DNA of 64,000 bases, taken from NCBI GenBank assembly GCA_036172665.1, contig CM069872.1, positions 21,121,001 to 21,185,000 on the forward strand, read 5' to 3'. The translations under genes and the position numbers were made by a program. Shown one piece after another: positions 22,310-35,000 of this stretch (within the stretch, counting starts at the first letter, position 1; each line of letters begins with the position of its first letter). The notes under the pieces are model-generated. The model ran no database searches. It was not told the origin of the DNA and saw only the letters and a program-made list of their open reading frames with translations. Origin of the DNA: Prosopocoilus inquinatus. Its lineage: Eukaryota; Arthropoda; Insecta; Coleoptera; Lucanidae.

Positions 22310-22758
22310 GTGATGAAAGGACACATCGGTCTTACATTGTCATCAATAATTCTAATCAATATACGAAAAATCGCTAGAGCTGGTTGATTTTAGTGTTTCG
22401 GTCCTGAAAGTTTATCGTTAGAACTTGTGAAGTGTTATCGAAAACTCTCAATAGAGAACCGAAATTCCTAAAAGTCGGTTATATTTTGTGGTATTACGTT
22501 TGTCCTTTTCTTTAAAGTATTCGTGTACAAGGAAGTCAAGGTTTAAATCAGCTCTTAAGGATAGGTAAGAGAAAAGTCCAATACAGATTATTGGAAAGTG
22601 AAATTTTACATTACATTTTACTAAGGAGAGTATTGTCCTCTTTTTCATACCGGCGAGAATTATCATGAAGTGTTTTTTTTTAATTTGTAAGTATTTATGT
22701 GTTGTGGGTAAGAAAACAGTATGTATTTTCATTTAATTACAAATGGATATAATAACAA

Positions 22759-25700
22759 TTAAAATTTATTTATTGCAGTATACATAATCAAGTGTGGTGC
22801 AATTTCTTCATTATCTGGAACAGTTCTTCGCTTATTTACCATGTCATCATAATGGTACCAACAGGTGGAATTATAAATGTAGGACGTATAATGGCCATTA
22901 TTTTTTTCATTTGGGTACTGACGATAAGAAACTACTCCAGCTAAGAGATACTGCTGCTCATTTAGTTGTAAATATTTCGGTAGGGACCGGAGAATAGCAG
23001 TCTTCTTTTGAATACCCACTGTGGAAGCGTATCCCATGTCAGTGAAAACACTGCAGTCCACTAATAAATGCGTCTTAAAATCGTATTTTTCAACAATTAA
23101 TTTTTGACACATTTTGCACATTGGTATCTAATATAGCACTTCGAATTTCTGAAAGTCCATTTTTTAAAAGTATATCTATATTAATAGATAGTACTGGAAT
23201 TTGACGCATGTATTTGTAATTACAGTAGATGCAATTTTTACTAATAATTAAAGAAGGGAAGTCGGCGAATAAGTGCTCTGCGAGATGGGCCACATTACAG
23301 TTTCCGTTTAAGTGCATTACATTGTTCCTATATGGTATTATTTCGAACATTGAAACGTCGGTCAAAATTTTAGCACGTTCCTGATAAACAGTGCTGGTGA
23401 TTTTATTCGAATTTATGAGTGAAATGCTCCTTGCAAAATTACAAATTTGTTGTTTTGCATACTGATAACATCAGCATAGAGTCTGTTTATAACAACTGCG
23501 TTTATTACAATTTGAGTAAGAGAATCAAACGCACATGTCTCACGAATCACGATGAAATTACTACCACAACGAGATGCTCTCAGTAAGCTACCATTTTTTA
23601 ATACAGGGACAGTAACCCTCTTCATGGTTGTCATATGATCCCAGTCTGGATAGTCGTCCAGATACGTTAATTTACGTTTCTTAATTACATTTTTTGGGTT
23701 TTCGCTTGTGCTATATTCGTCGAAAGCCGCTTCTTTATTGTCCGTTAAACCCCGCCAATTTTCATCTTCATCTTCATTTTCTGCTTCAATTGGCATTTGA
23801 ACTACGTTTTCATTTGTTGTAGTTTCTTTAGCGACTGATATTAAGGTTTTACCTTTAAGCCAATTGCAATGCCTAACAACAAATTTATCAATTCGCATTG
23901 GAATTTCTCCTTTAAACACCCTGCCCTTTAGATCTGCAAATGCAGCTTCAGCGGCTGAAGACGTACTAATTTCTTTTTTCCACTGGAAATGAGGACACAT
24001 AACAGCCGTCCACAATGGTAAGTATGAAACTATTTTTTTAAACTTTATTGCTACCTCTGGAATATAATATGCATTAACTACCGAACCATTTGTAGCTTTC
24101 AATGATATGGCTTTAGCTTCATTAAAAATAAATTCTGCCCATTCCGTCCATCCACTTGGACTTTCCAAGTCACTGAAACCTTCTTCTTCAGTTTTATGTT
24201 CATCACTGATAGTATCTTCAACGCATGTTCCCTTAATAATATTATTTAGATTTTGTAAATGACACTCTGAAATAAGAGCTTCGGAATGTTCATTACATCC
24301 TATATCATCACTTAAGGAGACTACCATAATGGATGTTAAAATGGATTTTATGACTTCTATATTATTCATTTTATAAACATGGGCAATGCTTCTTAAATAA
24401 AGTTGTCTAACTTTTGCCACTTTACCGCGGAGGCAGTCCCATCTTGCCACTGTACTTATAAAATGACTTACATCAAGTCTAATATAACAAGATGGTAATT
24501 TCTGCTTCTCTTCTCGTATAATTATGTTATATAATACCTGTAGATAATTGTGGGTATCAGCGCAATTTGCAAATGTTTTTGCCACTGCCAACAGAAGTGC
24601 CTTGCTGAAGTCAATGACAATAGTTCGTGGTATTGGTGCACCATTAGCCAATACAGACAAAAAGAAATAAGCAATTATTGAAGCGTCTTGTTTTGTGGAC
24701 ACCATTTGAAATACTGGAGTGCTGCTTGTATCCGTAGCTAGGACACATTGATACAGATATACGTGTGAACTTTTTTGGTTATTAATTAACTTTAACTTTT
24801 TTGCAAAACTACCAGTAGCATCAATTGTTAAAAAGCTATTTACATTTTGTTTCGTAATGGTCTTATAAAACAACATTTGTTCCTCTGTCCAGTACATGCA
24901 ATAAAAAGGGTCAAGTCCTATGTTCCGTATAATGCCTGCAAGTGACTCGTATTTCGACAAATTTAAGTTAAGAATGGGATCGCAATGCTCCAACTCCAGA
25001 CGGCGATCCAACTCCTGCTGTTTGGCTTTTCGCAGCACTGCTGTGTTATACAACATCGGTGCAATTGGATCACCATTGTCTATAATACATCTCGCTTCAT
25101 CTGTGATCCACGTAATGGCGTCTAATTTGCTATCCAATAAACTGGTCGCTATTTTCTTGCGGAGATGCCCTTTTAGCTGACGTTTCTTTTTGTGTAAGAA
25201 TTCTGACAGGAAATTTTCCAGCGTGCAGTCAAATATTACATCTGAATTCTTTTCCGGTTTACGCAATAAATGACCCTTTAATTTCGCTTTACATTCTGTA
25301 CATGTAGCTACAAAGCGTAATATTTAGCATCACTTCTCCTAAAAATCTTCGCATTTTTGAAACTAAAAGCACATGGAATTTTTCCCTGTTCCCATATTTT
25401 AGAGGCTATAATATGAGTCCACTTTCCAGGGGGAAGCAATAAATATTTTCGGTCAAAATATGTCTTCTTTCTGGGTTTTATGTCTTTCCAAACTTCATTA
25501 GACAAAACAAGCGGAAACGTTATATTTTGAGGGCAAATACTATCAGATAAATTGAAACTACCATCTGATAATGCACATACTTCCGTTTCTTTATTTATAT
25601 TAAAAATACGTCCAACATAGTCTCTCATTCCGCTTCTATTGGTATTTAAAATAGTATAAATATGTTTTGGCCTAATGGCAGAACCTACATTATGCATTTG

Positions 25701-25814
25701 ATTAGCAATTTCTTTGTAAATATTATGAGACGGCGGATGTTTCTTATCATTTTCATCAATAGTTCTAAACTCTGGTCTTCCTAGAATTTCTAATAGCTTA
25801 TTGCGATCATACAT
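22759..25814 (-). pseudogene. MULE transposase with USP-like C-terminal domain, frameshifted
   Basis: Only gene in the foldback element. It starts at ATG 25814; GTG at 25838 is less likely. Segment 1 (25814-25308) ends in a stop. The neighbouring frame continues with ATCTECKAKLKGH, a possible zinc-binding stretch, then segment 2 (about 25305-23413, longest uninterrupted block). Segment 2, numbered from 25266, shows MULE-style catalytic residues: Asp149 in LTIDATGSF, Asp219 in RTIVIDFSK, DVSH (265-268, the D/CxxH of MULEs) and Glu440 in SAAEAAFADLKG. An acidic stretch follows near 490-530. Near its end, RETCAFDSLTQIV resembles the Cys box of ubiquitin-specific proteases. Segments 3 (23395-23090) and 4 (23121-22759) add CIYC and CKMC pairs (zinc-ribbon-like) and NNGHYTSYI...WYHYDD, the USP His box. 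At least three frameshifts make it inactive as it stands. The USP assignment is by motif order only. Confidence 0.75.
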
Positions 25815-25839
25815 TATGATCTCACAGTTAATAAACACA

Positions 25840-26061
25840 AAATAAAAGTTATTTTAATCAATTTCTTTTTTTGTACACTTGCCACTAATCAGTTAACATT
25901 AAGAAGCGAAATATTACTGCGAAGTTAATTCTTCAGTCCTTAATCTACAATATCTCGGTGTCTTAGAGAAATATTACAAACATCACTATTTAGAAGATAA
26001 AAAGACAAAATAAAAGTTATTTTAATCAGTTTCTTTTTTGTACACTTGCCACTAATCAGAG
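25840..26061. repeat. 55-bp direct duplication inside the foldback MULE
   Basis: AAAATAAAAGTTATTTTAATCA, then TTTCTTTTTTTGTACACTTG and CCACTAATCAG, appear at about 25840-25896 and again at 26006-26060. They lie between the gene start and the right arm. This is probably the element's promoter side for the - strand gene. Confidence 0.6.
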
Positions 26062-27701
26062 ATATCACTGACAGCAAAAGAATACACACGACTTACACAC
26101 ACATTTCGTGTCAGCTTGAAATTTTGTCAGTATATAATGGAAGATTTTCACGATCCGCTTGGAATTCTGGATAACACCCCACAAGTTCTTATGATTATCC
26201 TTAACAACCAAAGCGCTAAAATCAAAAGTAAAAAAGTTCCAGCGATTTTTCCTGTCTCGATATGAAATTTTGTCAAAGTGCAAAATGGAAATTTTTCTCA
26301 AAAATTTTTCCGTTCTGCATGGAGTTCTGTTTAGCACCCCACGAGTGCTCACGATTATCCTTAACGACCAAAGCGCTAAAATTAAACGTAAAAAAGTTCC
26401 AGCGATTTTTCGTGTCTCGATATGAAATTTTGTCAAAGTGCAAAATGGAAATTTTTCTCGAAAATTTTTCAGTTCTGCATGGAGTTCTGTTTAGCACCCC
26501 ACGAGTGCTCACGATTATCCTTAACGACCAAAGCGCTAAAATCAAAAGTAAAAAAGTTCCAGCGATTTTTCCTGTCTCGATATGAAATTTTGTCAAAGTG
26601 CAAAATGGAAATTTTTCTCAAAAATTTTTCCGTTCTGCATGGAGTTCTGTTTAGCACCCCACGAGTGCTCACGATTATCCTTAACGACCAAAGCGCTAAA
26701 ATTAAACGTAAAAAAGTTCCAGCGATTTTTCCTGTCTCGATATGAAATTTTGTCAAAGTGCAAAATGGAAATTTTTCTCAAAAATTTTTCCATTCTGCTT
26801 GGTGTTCTGGGTAGCACCCCACGAGTGCTCACGATTATCCTTAACGACCAAAGCGCTAAAATGAAACGTAAAAAAGTTCCAGCGATTTTTCCTGTCTCGA
26901 TATGAAATTTTGTCAAAGTGCAAAATGGAAATTTTTCTCAAAAATTTTTCCGTTCTGCATGGAGTTCTGGGTAGCACCCCACGAGTGCTCACGATTATCC
27001 TTAACGACCAAAGCGATAATATCAAAAGTAATAAAGTTCCAACGATTTTTCGTTTCTCGAATTGAAGTGTTGTCAAAGCGTAAAGTGAAAAAAAAAATTA
27101 ATTTGAATTTCTTTTCTTTTAAGAGCAGTATGGTACTTAAACTAATAATTATTTAGCATTTATAGGTCTCTGCACCCAAAAATAAAATGTTTCTTCGTGT
27201 TCTGATCTTTTGTAGAATAAGGGGACATAGTAATTTCAAAATTTCGAAATTCCGTTTAGAGTTCTGGATAGCACCTCAATAGTTCTAAAGAAAGTCTTAA
27301 TGGTGAAATTAATTATTTCCAACAATTAACATTTTATAGCCAATTTTCAAATCCCGTTTTGTGAACTTAGCACCCCAAATTTTAAAAGTCATTTTTTTAT
27401 GTTTAATCCGCTAGAACTCTTTTTAATTTTGACATAGAACTCCAGAACTCTTTGGGGTGCTATCAGAACTCCTATAAAAAATCACTTTTTTGAAAAATGA
27501 GGTGCCAACTTCACAGAGGTACTTTGTCTCAATAAAATGGAAATTGAAACAATTTTGCGTTATTTTTCTTCTTGATTTACAAAAAATATTCCAGTTTGTT
27601 ATTTTTGACAACTGATTTGTTCAAGGTCAAATACCCACTGTCACATGTCAAAAACATATGATGGCAGTACCTGTGTCTTTAGACAAAGATCGAGTCCCTT
27701 A
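26062..27701. repeat. Right inverted arm with ~160-bp tandem array
   Basis: Inverse of the left arm. The marker TCTCGATATGAAATTTTGTC recurs at about 160-bp steps (near 26256, 26416, 26576, 26736 and 26896), with a diverged unit at 27056. Alternation of the two unit types is also visible here. Units near 26320-26690 carry GTTTAGCACCCC where the left arm has GGTAGCACCCC (in the same strand sense), so the two arms have evolved partly separately. Past 27080 come the non-tandem arm and the outer end at 27701. Confidence 0.9.
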
Positions 27702-27759
27702 GGCAAGATGTACTATGCCTGCCAAAAACTTGATATTCGTCATTTTTGTAATGTGTATA

Positions 27760-27915
27760 GGTCGGGGAAATATATTTTGCGCGGTTCAAATTCTAGAGAA
27801 GCGGGCAATATAAAATATTAGACTGTAGCGTGTAAACGAACGCAAGGAGTGCGGAGACAATTAACGTCGCTATAGCAATGGTGTTACTCAGTATAACAAA
27901 AAACAGAGCAATATA
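27760..27915 (+). repeat. Dispersed repeat, inverse copy at 49895-50045
   Basis: About 150 bp starting AAATATATTTTGCGCGGTTC and containing GCGGGCAATATAAAATATTAGAC, GGAGACAATTAACGTCGC and ATGGTGTTACTCAGTATAAC. The same blocks are inverted near 49900-50040, in stromalin intron 8. Ends are not defined. Confidence 0.6.
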
Positions 27916-30859
27916 ATATTAAACGATGGGGTGTACTTATTCAAATCCTATCCTTAGTAATGCGCAATAGTCATTTCGGTAATTTATACAAATTTCAGTT
28001 TACCATTGGACGGGAAATAAACACACACAGAATAATAAAACGTTTATTAATCAAAAGAAATAAACAAATGATTACCGAAAACTAATTTAATGTAATTTCA
28101 CGAGAAAAGTCATGGCTAACTGATAAATATTTACCTAACAAGTAAGGTATCCTTTTCTTGTTTGGTATTTTCGAATTCATTAATCTGTATGTATTAATAT
28201 ATCCTTCTTCAGTTAAGTTTTTTTTTGTTGTCTACTGCAAAATTTCAGGCAAAGGCTTACATTTTCGAATTTTTTAACTTAATTTTTTTAAGGCCTTTTT
28301 TTCAATTCTTGTAAAACGGGCTGTTAACCGTCTAACAGAATTTAAAATTTTGAGTGATCTCTTATTGGCTGGGATAAATTACAACAATTAGTAGTTTTCG
28401 TTGAACATAACCTTTTTATTATTTTTCGGTACTTTTGCTTTTTTTTAGAATTTAAATTTTGCGAAAATTTGGTAAGATTTTAATAAAAAATGAATCCATG
28501 AAATGAAAAAAAGAAACGATTTTGTTGCTGGGTAAACAGCCGTAATGCAAGTTTGTTAGCGAAATGACATTTTCGGCATATTTGAAGCTTGATCATCTTT
28601 TTTGTCTAAAAGCTTCATCGAACTTTTAAGTTATGTTCGTGTAACGTAATAACAGATATCAGAGGGAAGGATTTTTTCTTGTTTTATTTCTTTTACTCGT
28701 TTTAATGCAGTACGGAAATGACGAGCTAAAAGTGTACGCATCTAATTATTGCTACTTATCCTCATGCTGTGTTACAAATTTGGTGTTTTTGCGTGTGTTA
28801 TTGACTATAGTCTTGATTAGAGAGCTTTAATTATTGTACCCTATTACGACGCACACCGATTTCCATCCTTAGGACTAGATAACCGGCCTTACGCGTGACG
28901 TTTTCGCGTTGCGCGGTCTTATGTTTTACTTCGAGAATCTGCGAGAAACCGTACTTTCCTAAGGAAAACGGAGGAATTATTTGCATCTGGGCTTAGTTGG
29001 ACCTATTTGTACCAAACACAGCAATTTTTACGGCCATAATTAATTATTAATTTCTGCGCGCGCTATTTCATTTTTGGCGCGCAAAGAGTCCGTGCGTCGT
29101 TCGACATTCTGTGGAATTACTGAAAATTCCAGGGGACAACTCTTTCGACTCCATATTCTTAGAGCGCAAAGTTCACTCTATCCCCTGTGAAAATTCACGT
29201 TTCCGCGTTGTTTATTAAGAAAGGTATGCGCGTTTACGTTAACACGTCCGGCTTACGGGAGTTTTCGATTTTGCGAAATAAAAAAGAATTCCAGGGGGCA
29301 ACAACTCTTTTGACTCCATATCGTCAATACACATGCATTAGTCTAAGTACCTGTGCAATTACAAAAGTTCGCGTTGCCGAATAAAAAAGTACAAATTGTT
29401 AACCGTCCGTAAGTTTTATTGCACCTGTCGCGGAGGGAGATGTTCTCGGTCGTGAATAAAACTCGTTATTTCTGGGGTTCTCAATGTTTCTGTGTTCATG
29501 TGCATTCTCTGCAGTATTTACGATGATTTTATGCCGCTTGGCTGTGTTATTTCATTAAATACAAGTGGAAATGTAAGGAAAACCGGACGCCCTTCCTCAC
29601 CCCCACCCCTGTTTTGCACTTCCCCGCCGTCGCGTTGTTAGAATGGCAGTAAAAAAACTGCTGGAGGAGAACTGCTAGGATCGCGCCGGTTTTCTTTTCA
29701 AAGTTCTACTTTTAGACACATTACAATTAACTCTTCTTCAAGCCAGTGCCTGACTTGGCTTCACATACACTACGGAGAAACTCATTTTGGACAAATTTCG
29801 GCTTAGACGACAGATTTAATCCAATCAAGTGCAATTCTGTTAAGAACTGACCTGACGCGGTGGACCTAGCGCGTTCTAATTCCTCCACAGTTGCTTTCCC
29901 GTTACATAATTTGTGGACCCAAACAAGCCCAAAGGCGGCAAGCGCACCTTCCAGTTAGATAACTTTCCATAAAGCTGCTTTTCCTGCTTTGGATATTTGG
30001 GTATTTGGGCATGCTGTCATTGGTTTTCGTCGATCACGTGATCAAATCCCCTTACTGGCGTGGATGGATTAGCCGAATCTCCAAAAAGTGTGTTCAAGAG
30101 TTTTCAACTTTTCTTGGGCAATTTTAGAACGCGTGTGCGTTTCTCATTAGTTCAATCAGCTGTTTTTATTAATTTGTCTTCATATTTTTCAACAATTTAC
30201 GTCAAACATACATACATACTTCGTACCCCCTCCCTAATCGCCAATTCTCCAAATCTCCAAAGCACGAAAAGTAGCTTAAGTATATATAGGCACGAAGGTT
30301 GCGCGTTTAAAGTCCAACTGTGCTTGAAACACAAAATTCAGGGTGATTCAGGGCTAACTACATTCATTGCTAGGCGTTTTGCGTAGGCGTTAAAATTCTA
30401 CGCGATTCTTTTGGCCCAACGTAAAAGTATATAATTTGTTTAATTAAACGAACCAATCAAATAGCTATTCCGTAACGCGGCGGTGAAAAATCGCCTAGTA
30501 ATGAATCCAGCTTAACTCTGGAATGCCCCCGAAAAAAATGAAGTTTTGTCACCAAAAGTAGCAACAAAATTACTAAATTGGCAACATCGATTTGCTGTAT
30601 CATTTTGGGTATCATCAAGAAATTTTAAAATTTTGCGGTCTTAAATTTATTTGTTTAAGTTTTGCTTGAAACATTCATTTTTAATCAAATGAAACGTGTG
30701 GAATTTCATATTTCGGTTGGGCACTTGGGGAATTTTGTTTTACACTAATGGCAACGCGCCAACGCTTGAGTTAAAATTCAGAGCGCACGCGCAATAGTCA
30801 CTGAAGCTTTTTGAAGTTCGTATTTGGAAGACGCAGAAAAATTTAATTACGATAAGAAC
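27916..30859. other. Intergenic region upstream of the stromalin gene
   Basis: No recognisable gene. A partial duplication is visible: CAGGGGACAACTCTTTCGAC near 29130 and CAGGGGGCAACAACTCTTTT near 29292, each followed by TCCATAT. The stretch 29590-29700 is GC-richer. The last few hundred bases should contain the stromalin promoter and 5' UTR. An ORF at 30060-30386 has no family resemblance and I do not call it. Confidence 0.4.
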
Positions 30860-32056
30860 ATGAGCTTCAGAGGTAAATAACATCCAATTTAAATATACGT
30901 ATTTCTGTTACACGTAATCATTTCATGAAATCAGTTTCAGTCATTGAGACATATTGGTATCATAAGTATATTTGAGGGCTGCCTTTCCAAAACGTTGTAA
31001 GATGCCATAAGATTAACATTTTACAGACGAAGCATTGTTTAGTGTAGCGCTTACAACGTTTTGACTTTCACAACCACACAGAATCTGTTGGTATTGCAAA
31101 TGTGCACGTACCAGTTTCAAAGCGTATAAAGTAAGGATTGCGCCGACTGAAGCACTTTAAACCAATTTTCTTCAGGTATTACTACCTTTTGGAAAGGAAG
31201 CCGTCGATTAATCTTTTTTATTTTAAACAGTCGAGCTCCTTTTAGCTACAATTTCTTATAACGATAACTGTGATTGAAATAAGCGTGCTTGTTTTACGAT
31301 AGGCAACAGAAAACGCAAACTTGCAAGTATGGTGAGTTCACCTGCCGGTTCTAGCAGCATGGCAATTCAGCTATCGCAGAGTTCAGCAGCTTCCAGTTCC
31401 GAGTTCAACCTGACAAGCAAGAAAGGGAGCAGCACTTCTGACTCTGGTGCGTAAAGTTTATTTGCAATTAATTCAGTATCGCTGAGGTTCGAATCAAACA
31501 AGAGCAACATTAATTATACACTCGTCGGGGACGAACCTTAAGCACGAGTGTTAACTTTCACTAATTTGTTAATAACGTTTGTAGAATCAGAGGAGGTGAG
31601 AAGACAGACGAGTTTGACAAAAAGTAAATATTGGAAGTGGTATGCACCAAAGGAGACACAGAGATTGATGTTCCTTGTGTTTAACAAACCTGATAGTTTA
31701 GAGGTGAGTTTTGTACATTTTTTTATAAGTTACAATTCAGAAGTGTCTAACTATACTTACCAAACTCTGAGTGTGGATTCACATTGTATGTAAAAACGAA
31801 AACGGAAAGGAAAATTCCGTACTTACTGTGCTATGTGAATTCACACTGAGTCTTATTTATTTTTTGCTGATAATACATTTTGCAGGATGTCGCTGTTGAT
31901 TGGGCGCAGCTATTTGAAGATAACGAAGATGATGCTGTGATCTGCCTGATTCAGTTTTTTGTCGATGTGACCGGATACCCGGAATATTCCGTACAAACGA
32001 ACAATGTAAGAGAAATAGTCGATCACATGGAGAAAAATTATTCGGATGTTATTCGT
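30860..32056 (+). CDS. Stromalin exons 1-4 (N terminus and start of STAG domain)
   Basis: Exons 30860-30872 (13 nt with the start codon), 31303-31446, 31585-31703 and 31886-32056. Exon 1 was chosen because ATGAGCTTCAGAG joins in phase to exon 2, giving MSFRGNRKRKLASM; an internal ATG at 31329 is a fallback start. The donor after exon 2 is GTGCGT: the neighbouring GTAAAG would break frame. Exon 3 encodes ESEEVRRQTSLTKSKYWKWY, and exon 4 the first STAG-like helices. Confidence 0.8.
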
Positions 32057-35000
32057 GTAAGTGTTAGCCATAAGTAAGTAAAGGTCGGAACAAATTCCCT
32101 AAGTACTATGCATGCAAATATGCGCTAAAAAGTAACAAAATATGCACTCAAATATGCATTTATGCATTTAAATACAGCGTGTCTCTAAACCTATGCCTTC
32201 AATTGAAACCACAAATAGTGGTCAAGAAAAGAAGCAAAATGTGTTATACAACTATTGGTCACATAGCAATAATAACGCAGATAAAAATTACGTTACTTTT
32301 TCGTAGAAATTGATTGAGGGTCGCTGAATGCAGCTTAAATGTTCCGGCGGAGCTTGGTTTTCAACTATTCTCCAACGTTCGAGGCCATAAAAAGTTATAA
32401 AAACTCAGACCATGACCTAATGCACAGATATTGAACTTAAGGCAGGTCAAGTATCGTGTTTTTTTTTGTTAATTTTAAAAGCAGATAAATTTTGTAACTA
32501 GGTAAGTTCATAATAGTTTAAAATATTCTGTGTGTGTTGCATTAATTGATGATTAGTTTTGTGTTAATCCGTACTTTAACAGTTAAATTTAAAAAATTCA
32601 ATCTAACGACGATCGAAAAAGAGGAAATTCTTACATCATATTAATTTCTAAATTGCCAATTTACAATGTTGATTACTAAAGTTATTGTATTTGTACAACA
32701 AAATTAATTTTTTTTTTTTAATTAAAACTTCGAATAAACGATGAAATTAACGTCTGCACTAGGCGAGAGCTTTTATGTCTTTATGGTTTAAGTCGACGCA
32801 GAAATTCAGGTTCAATATTATCCTTATAAAAACATGTGTTTTGTGTTGGAATGTAAACAATTAATAAAATAGTTCGATTGAGAGCTGAAGAAGTTATTCA
32901 ATCACTTATTTTGAACCCAGAGATTATTGTGTGTACAGGCAATCTAATTTATTTAAATTTTTCATCGTATCATACTCCAATTGTTGCATTCCGTTTTTAC
33001 AATAGGAATAGTTTCTGCTCTTGCAATATTTATTCTGCAGCTATTAGTGCGATAATTAAAAAATAATTTCACCCATTTTCAACGCAGTTACAAAACTAGC
33101 GTACGAAGATGTTTAATTACTTTAGCAAAAATCTAACAAAAATTAAATACTCGTTTTTAACATAATTGTTATTGTCTATTACAAAGAAACGATCGTTCTT
33201 ACTTATCGAATGTTGAAAATACAAATAAACATGCTGATATCCGCAAGTCGGATTCATATTCGTATACAATAAGACCTTCCCGAGTTTTTCTAAACGTAAA
33301 TAAAAACTTTTACTACGGTTTATTACTGTAATCGGAATAAATTGCTGAAACAAGTCGTAAACCAAACAGAGGTTTCAAAACAAAGGGGCTGCGCTAGCTT
33401 GAGATAGGTCAGTTTTCATTTTTGGGCAATAAATTTTAAATTTGGAGAATTAATCTCTTATGTAATGAGGGTCTTACAGTTTCATTTAAAGACAGAGGTT
33501 TTGAGACCCCCTGTATGCAGTGTTGTTAAACATATATTTCTAATAGTATCTAGATATAGATGCAGATACTTTAACAAATATGTATCTAGATGCAGATACA
33601 GATACTTTTTCCGAAAAATATCTAGATGCAGATACAGATGCAAAAAAAGTATCTGCATTTTATCAAGATACTTGAAAGTGTAAAATTAAATAACCTATGC
33701 AGTAGTGGAGTTTTTGTATGAATATGTGAATAATATACACGCTAAAACCTGTGATAATTTTCACAATGGACCGCAAGTAGCAATTTTTCCAACAGAATGC
33801 CCCTTTAAATAGAAAATTTATCTTTTGCAACTAAGTTGATAAGCAATTACCAGCTTTTGTATGAAACTAAATCTTAAGTCTTAAGTCTTCCCTATCAGAC
33901 AAGTTAAATGTCAAATGAATTTAGGATCCTTAGTTGCAACCTTGTTGTAGCTAAGATAGCGTTCCCATAATCAAGAAAAGTTGATAAAATCAGCAATAGA
34001 AATTCCTTTTGATTTTCTCCTTTTGTCAACTATCTATCCCAATTTTTAAAATCATTTTCAAGTTTCTGAACTATCACGTCGCATTTTAAATAGAAAAGTC
34101 GTTTGACAAACTGGAAAACATAATTGACCAAAGGGGAAAGTCAAAAGAAACAGACCGTAAAATCGAAAGTTGTATTTCCGCCAAGTTCTGTTGTTTTTAT
34201 GGAAGTTCAAAATGTATCTAAAATGCATATCTAGATACTCAAAAAGTATTTAGATACTGTATCTAGATACTTGCACATAGATACTTAACAACACTGCCTG
34301 TATGCAGTTAATTGGTATTTTTCTCTGAACACTTACGATAAAAAATCAAAACCCATTTTCTTGCTGTTTATAGGTATACAGTGTGCCCCAGATTGAGTAG
34401 GTTACCATGAGTAACTTCTTTATTAGTGAAGATAGAGATTTGGTTAAACGGGCAAAGTTTTGCAGTTTTATGCGCTTACTTAGATGACGTAGAAAAAATT
34501 TGAAAATTCTGAATAGTTCCAATATTATCGCAGAAAAACTGAAATTCGCTGTTTTCTTTAATCTCTAACAGCTTCGTAATTATAAGAAATATGGAAAAAA
34601 GTTTGATATAAAAGTTACTAGGTTTGAAAAAATACGGCTAAAAGTTAAGTGAAAATAAAATTAAAGATGGCAGCTTTCAAGATATTAATAGCAACTTTTT
34701 TATTTTAAATGGACGCCATATTGGATTTTTATACGATTAAATCGAGGAGGGAGTATTAATACTCCATCCGTGGATTAAATTGCATTTTCATTTCTCGTTT
34801 CAACCGTTTGTCCCAACCTATTGTAAATAAAAAATATCAACATAAATTCATATTTTAATTTAAGATCGAGCAAACGAGGAAAAATAAAAGTTGTTTTTAC
34901 ATAAAAAATAAACAAAAGTAAAACAAATGAAAGTTATAATAAATGTTCAAAGTGCCTGGATATTAATTCTTAAACACAGTTGACCCTGATTTGTGATTCT

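Larger units (their letters stand above)
20037..27701 (-). mobile_element. Foldback MULE transposon with tandem-repeat inverted arms
   Basis: A 7.67-kb element. Its ends are inverted: TAAGGCACTCGATCTCTGTC on the left and ..GATCGAGTCCCTTA on the right. The exact 8-bp duplication GGCAAGAT flanks it (20029-20036 and 27702-27709). The arms continue inward with GACACAGGTACTGCCATCAT and a block containing GCACCCCA and AGTTCTGGAGTTC, then long arrays of ~160-bp tandem repeats in opposite orientation. The centre holds a decayed - strand gene with MULE transposase motifs. This layout (long inverted arms of short tandem repeats around one gene) resembles the Drosophila FB-NOF system, which is also MULE-related. 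The left arm has about 520 bp (20115-20665) with no partner on the right. Confidence 0.85.

Noticed and set aside
26065..27156. Matching overlapping ORFs on both strands in the right array
   Set aside because: Same repeat, inverse orientation; no start, splice or codon evidence for a gene.
30060..30386. 108-codon + strand ORF upstream of the stromalin gene
   Set aside because: No recognisable domain, low-complexity composition and no splice partner; more likely chance in a less AT-rich stretch.
33540..34260. TATCTAGATAC repeats considered as a CRISPR-like or satellite array
   Set aside because: They are irregularly spaced, in both orientations, and confined to the ends of an element with an 8-bp duplication, so hAT subterminal repeats explain them.
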